Shown here: piece by piece, positions 8,552 through 11,671 of the stretch
Layout of the letters: every line of letters begins with the position of its first letter
Numbering within the stretch: the first letter of the stretch is position 1
NCBI GenBank assembly: GCA_002352705.1
Contig: DEIW01000028.1
Location: 1 to 11,671 of the forward strand
Reading direction: 5' to 3'
Length of the DNA stretch: 11,671 nucleotides
Source: Bacteroidales bacterium UBA2764
GTDB taxonomy: Bacteria > Bacteroidota > Bacteroidia > Bacteroidales > Paludibacteraceae
The notes under the pieces: generated by a model
Seen by the model: the letters and a program-made list of their open reading frames with translations, nothing else
Told to the model about the DNA's origin: nothing
Database searches by the model: none
Position numbers and translations under genes: made by a program

Positions 8552-11500
8552 GCGGATAATAATCTTCGTTGTTTGGTGTTTATCAGGCCGTACGAGGACA
8601 TACACGCCCGGCGGGACTGGGACAGACTCTTTGGTCTCAGTCAGCGGAACCACTACGCGTCCCATGACATCCAGCAACATCCACGGTCCCTCTGCCGCCA
8701 GCACATCCTCTATCGACTGGGCGGCATTATAGATTACCGGACAGGCGGCAACCGTCACACCGTCGGTGCTACGGGTTATCACTACCGTATATTGGGCTCC
8801 CAAATCATCTGCGCCTACTACCAGATAGGACTCGTTGGCGCCCTCTATGAGCACGCCGTTGCGGTACCATTGGTAGGCGCTGAAGACATAACCGCCGTTA
8901 TGCCCCTCATTGAGCAAAGCAATAATGCCGTCCTTCTGGGCAATGATAGAGGAGGAATAACTGATCTGCACCAGTACCGGTATATCGGGCACCGGACAAC
9001 GCGGCGTACCTAACTTCACCGTAGCCGGATAGTATCCCGGGCTGACGGTAGCAGGCGTTGTCACCACTATCTCGTCCTTGGCTCCGAAAGCATAGACCGA
9101 ATCAAAACCTGCCCTTACTGCCGTCTCGGAGAACACGATCCGCAGGCTGTCCATCGTACCCTGCTGTATCCGGACGGGGAAGAGGATAGCGGGCTCGCCG
9201 CCGCATACAGGTACGGTATCCGGCATCGATACCACCAGAGCCGGCTCCACCTCCAGATGCAGCGTCACGATACTGTCCAGATCCCAGCGGTTCTTCAGAT
9301 TGACGACATAAGTGCCTGATTCCGTTAGCTTCTGGTCGCCTATTTCGTACACTCCCCCCTGGCACATCGAGTCGGTCTGCTCGAAGAAGCGCTCATGGAT
9401 ATAGACATGCACTATCTCCTCGCATCCCGAAGATACCGTATATACCGTATCAAACTGATAGGGGTTCCAATAGGTCTTTCCTTCGTACATCGAGCCTACC
9501 GACAGGTGTACCTCCCGCTCCGGCGTCTTGACATCTTCCAGGGTGACAGGGATCTGCATCTCCGCACGGCATATGGTATCGCTGCCGTTCAGATAGGCAT
9601 ACAGGGTTGCCGTATAGGTCCCGCCGGTGTCCGGATAGGTATGGACAACATATTCATCGTTAAGAGTAGAGAACGTACCGTCGCCGAAGTCCCAATAGAC
9701 ATGGTCCACGCCCTCATGACGGGTGAACTCTTTTTCGGAAATCTGGTTCTTGTAATACACGCAGGACTGGTTATGGAAAGTCACTTGGTTCTGACATTTC
9801 TCCACCTTCGCGGAAGCATCGGCGCTGGCGACAGGGAAACGGGGTATACCGCACGCCTCCAGGGTGTAGTAACACTTGCCGTTCGTCTTGGAGATGACAT
9901 CCACATGGTAGGTCAGCGTATCCATCGGATCCAGCGTAAAGGTCTGGTTTTTGGAAAGGATATTCCCCGGTTTGGACGGCAGATACCACGCATAGTTGAA
10001 TCCGGACGGTGCCGAGAAAGTGGTGGTAGGATTATCCTCGCCGCAGTTGAGTCCGGACATCTCGCCCGACTCGCAATCCAGGGTGAAATAGGCATACGCA
10101 CCGTGTGCCTCCATCTTACAGCCCGTCACCATCAGGCGGATAGTGATGGTCTGACCTACGTAGTCACGCAGGTTGACCGCTACTTCCGTCCAGTCTTTCC
10201 AGGTGATCGTCTCTCCGCCGTACTGCGTCGTCTTCCATCCGGTAGCGGAAGCGCCTGCTACGAAATCCGCCAGTCCGCACCCGTATTCCAGATCACGCCC
10301 GTTAGCGAGGATCTGCAACTTGAAAGTCGGGTTGTCTGCCGGCTCGTGAGGAGCAGGCAGGACGACCGCATAACGCACCTTGAGGATGGCCTTGTCTTCC
10401 TCCGGAACCTTGTATTTATATTCGCATGCGGCTCCGAAGGTAGGAGCATAGCGTCCCAACCGGACAGAGGCTACCGCGCCTTCCGGCTTGGTCAGCAGCG
10501 TGCCGTCCGTGAAAGGATCACGTTCGCCCGGTACATAATGTATCGTATGGAGCGAATTCGCGTAATCGGCATAGCCGTAGTCCTCCACTTTCGGGGAACC
10601 CAACGGATTGTTCTTGTCGCCGACACGGCAGGTAGCCGGGCTCAAATCCAGGTAATCAATACACCGCGCACCTCTATGGTACATGAAGAAACCGTACTTC
10701 ACGAATTGTCCCACCCCGCTCTCATCCGAGCAGTGCGAACGCACATACACCTCGTTGTACCCTTCCGACAGGCCGTACAGCGTGATACGGAAATCTTTTA
10801 TATCATTGTGCATCTTCCATTCATCCGTCTGGTAGTCGTATGTCCATACATCAAAGACCGTAGCCCCGTTGCGGTTCCATTCGATGGTCGCGCTGGCGTC
10901 ATTATTGATCTTGCATTTGAAATCCGAAGGTAACGGACAGTCTTTCTTAGGGGCTATCATGATATTGTCAATACATGCCGAGGGGTTGGCTGCTCCGCCG
11001 CGTGTGTTATACCATACGATGACCAGCTTGCGCGTCTGTTCCTCCGGTACCACCCACTCTACATGACCGATATTCCATGAGGTCGCGCCGAAGAAACAGG
11101 GTGCTAACCGATATTCTTCGTTTTTCGCCCACGCCGGAAGATCCGCTGTCGCCATATTGGAGTTGGTAGCTACCGTATCCGGTATCCAGCATAGATAAAA
11201 TCCTTCCTCCCCGGTACGCTTGCCGCTGCATCTCCAGTCGAAATAGATCTCATACTCTCCTGCCGGAACCGTCAGTTCCCTGTACGCCACCACAAACATA
11301 GTGCGCGAAGCGTCATAGACCGGCTCCTCTCCGTCCGAAGAGACGAACAGTCCGTATTTCGCATCCGGGGCATGGTTGCCGGCTGCCCCGATATACCATT
11401 TGTTGACACAGTGGGGGCCCTGGTTGCCCGTATTCAGCACCCATTGCGAACGCTCCGCCTCATCCTCGAAATCGCACTGATACACAATCTGCGCCAGGGC

Positions 11501-11566
11501 GGAAGAGGGGAGTACCGAGTACAGGATACAGAGTACGGTAATGAATATGTAACGGCTCTTGTTCAT
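8549..11566 (-). CDS. Mosaic secreted surface protein with PKD domain and T9SS-like C-terminal tail, 1005 aa
   Basis: A signal peptide spans residues 1-25 (NKSRYI, hydrophobic core, ALA cleavage). Domains in order: a choice-of-anchor J jelly-roll about 27-205, ending CIDN (C198, D200); FN3 about 209-297 with paired C210 and C279; a second jelly-roll about 302-498 ending HGAYAYFTLDC, a form common in Bacteroidota adhesins; an Ig-like region about 505-585; a PKD domain about 585-680 with the signature WDFGDGT at 625-631; two degenerate GCDSIVTL-type repeats about 690-775 (GCEEIVHVYI with C715; DSIVTLHLEV from D764); Ig-like regions about 775-870 and 870-948 (YQWYRNG, GANESY); and a sorting tail about 951-1005. 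No enzyme domain is visible. This architecture is that of a T9SS cargo displayed on or released from the cell surface. Its ATG overlaps the OmpA stop and its TGA overlaps the barrel start, placing it in the middle of a coupled three-gene cassette. The role is probably adhesive or structural; the ligand is unknown. Confidence 0.92.
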   Translation of the reverse strand: MNKSRYIFITVLCILYSVLPSSALAQIVYQCDFEDEAERSQWVLNTGNQGPHCVNKWYIGAAGNHAPDAKYGLFVSSDGEEPVYDASRTMFVVAYRELTVPAGEYEIYFDWRCSGKRTGEEGFYLCWIPDTVATNSNMATADLPAWAKNEEYRLAPCFFGATSWNIGHVEWVVPEEQTRKLVIVWYNTRGGAANPSACIDNIMIAPKKDCPLPSDFKCKINNDASATIEWNRNGATVFDVWTYDYQTDEWKMHNDIKDFRITLYGLSEGYNEVYVRSHCSDESGVGQFVKYGFFMYHRGARCIDYLDLSPATCRVGDKNNPLGSPKVEDYGYADYANSLHTIHYVPGERDPFTDGTLLTKPEGAVASVRLGRYAPTFGAACEYKYKVPEEDKAILKVRYAVVLPAPHEPADNPTFKLQILANGRDLEYGCGLADFVAGASATGWKTTQYGGETITWKDWTEVAVNLRDYVGQTITIRLMVTGCKMEAHGAYAYFTLDCESGEMSGLNCGEDNPTTTFSAPSGFNYAWYLPSKPGNILSKNQTFTLDPMDTLTYHVDVISKTNGKCYYTLEACGIPRFPVASADASAKVEKCQNQVTFHNQSCVYYKNQISEKEFTRHEGVDHVYWDFGDGTFSTLNDEYVVHTYPDTGGTYTATLYAYLNGSDTICRAEMQIPVTLEDVKTPEREVHLSVGSMYEGKTYWNPYQFDTVYTVSSGCEEIVHVYIHERFFEQTDSMCQGGVYEIGDQKLTESGTYVVNLKNRWDLDSIVTLHLEVEPALVVSMPDTVPVCGGEPAILFPVRIQQGTMDSLRIVFSETAVRAGFDSVYAFGAKDEIVVTTPATVSPGYYPATVKLGTPRCPVPDIPVLVQISYSSSIIAQKDGIIALLNEGHNGGYVFSAYQWYRNGVLIEGANESYLVVGADDLGAQYTVVITRSTDGVTVAACPVIYNAAQSIEDVLAAEGPWMLLDVMGRVVVPLTETKESVPVPPGVYVLVRPDKHQTTKIIIR
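8552..8716 (-). other. T9SS type A-like C-terminal sorting tail of the adhesin
   Basis: Residues 951-1005 read as LLDVMGRVV, then VPPGVYVLV (PPG at 985-987), then the basic end TKIIIR. This is the usual three-block pattern of Por secretion tails (PF18962/TIGR04183). The segment is short: the usual leading PNP-type block is not seen, its place being taken by SIEDVLAAEGPW. I read it as a divergent type A tail; whether it is functional depends on the host having a T9SS, which the window does not show. Confidence 0.7.
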
Positions 11567-11568
11567 TA
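11564..11568 (-). promoter_or_regulatory. TAATG stop-start overlap: OmpA-family gene to adhesin
   Basis: On the minus strand the OmpA-family gene's TAA (11568-11566) shares its last A with the adhesin's ATG (11566-11564). Translational coupling is the natural reading. It also fixes the adhesin start: the signal peptide begins immediately, and no in-frame alternative is needed. Confidence 0.8.
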
Positions 11569-11671
11569 TAATATCATAAATTCTACACGGCGGTTCTGTG
11601 CGCGTCCTTCCTCCGTATCGTTCGGAGCGATAGGCATGGTCTTGCCCTTGCCTTCCGCCTCTATACGGCTC
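11566..11671 (-). CDS. OmpA-family protein, C-terminal end only
   Basis: The last 34 codons plus TAA are present; the 5' part lies beyond the window. The peptide contains GKGKTMPIAPNDTEEGR followed by AQNRRVEF and the end MIL. This is the closing segment of the OmpA/MotB-type peptidoglycan-binding domain (PF00691), whose signature end is G-x-x-x-P-x-x-x-N-x-T-x-x-GR-x-x-NRRVE. The protein probably sits at the outer membrane and holds peptidoglycan. Any N-terminal barrel, lipoprotein signal or TPR/PD40 region cannot be seen. It is the first visible gene of the coupled cassette. In T9SS/gliding loci, OmpA-like proteins often neighbour a giant adhesin and a barrel, which this layout recalls. Confidence 0.85.
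   Translation of the reverse strand, partial: SRIEAEGKGKTMPIAPNDTEEGRAQNRRVEFMIL

Noticed and set aside
7944..8732. A 262-codon plus-strand open frame across the barrel/adhesin junction
   Set aside because: It is antisense to two well-supported genes and His/Arg-rich without domain features.
9395..10933. A 512-codon open frame on the plus strand
   Set aside because: It lies fully antisense to the adhesin, whose signal peptide, PKD motif and tail are unmistakable. The plus-strand product has no signal or domain and an Arg/Ile/Gly-rich composition typical of a shadow frame.

Overview
The window looks like Bacteroidales (phylum Bacteroidota) chromosome. The evidence is the gene content: an OmpA C-terminus of the NRRVEF type, a secreted protein ending in a type IX secretion (T9SS) type A-like sorting tail, an outer-membrane beta-barrel, and a giant protein built from choice-of-anchor J (cleaved-adhesin/MAM-like) and fibronectin III domains. 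Shine-Dalgarno sites are not obvious, which also fits the phylum. Species cannot be told. All four genes lie on the minus strand, so transcription runs from high to low coordinates. No RNA gene, CRISPR array, insertion sequence or phage feature was seen, and coding density is nearly complete.

In transcription order: (1) 11671-11566, the last 34 codons of an OmpA-family gene; (2) 11566-8549, a 1005-residue mosaic surface protein (signal peptide, J domain, FN3, second jelly-roll, Ig-like, PKD, two degenerate GCDSIVTL-type repeats, Ig-like, T9SS-like tail); (3) 8549-7650, a 299-residue outer-membrane beta-barrel; (4) after a 61-bp gap, 7588-1, a giant exported protein that runs off the low-coordinate edge with 2529 residues visible. 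Genes 1/2 and 2/3 overlap by one base (TAATG and TGATG), so these three are very probably one translationally coupled operon. The giant gene may be on the same transcript.

The giant protein is the main content. It has a signal peptide, then nine J-FN3 units of about 270-325 residues, the ninth FN3 being cut by the edge. The J-terminal acidic motif (DDI, DN-L and similar) falls at residues 177, 469, 755, 1025, 1295, 1565, 1891, 2191 and 2496, with an exact 270-residue period through units 3-6. Cysteines follow two co-occurring patterns that suggest two sets of disulfides: one inside FN3 domains, one joining each FN3-J linker to a CW motif in the following J domain.

Taken together the locus appears to encode cell-surface machinery: a peptidoglycan-binding OmpA protein, a secreted adhesin-like protein and a barrel partner in a coupled cassette, followed by a very long stalk-like protein. 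The layout resembles the SprB-SprF-OmpA style modules of T9SS/gliding bacteria, but the barrel is not recognisable by eye as PorP/SprF, so this link is inference.
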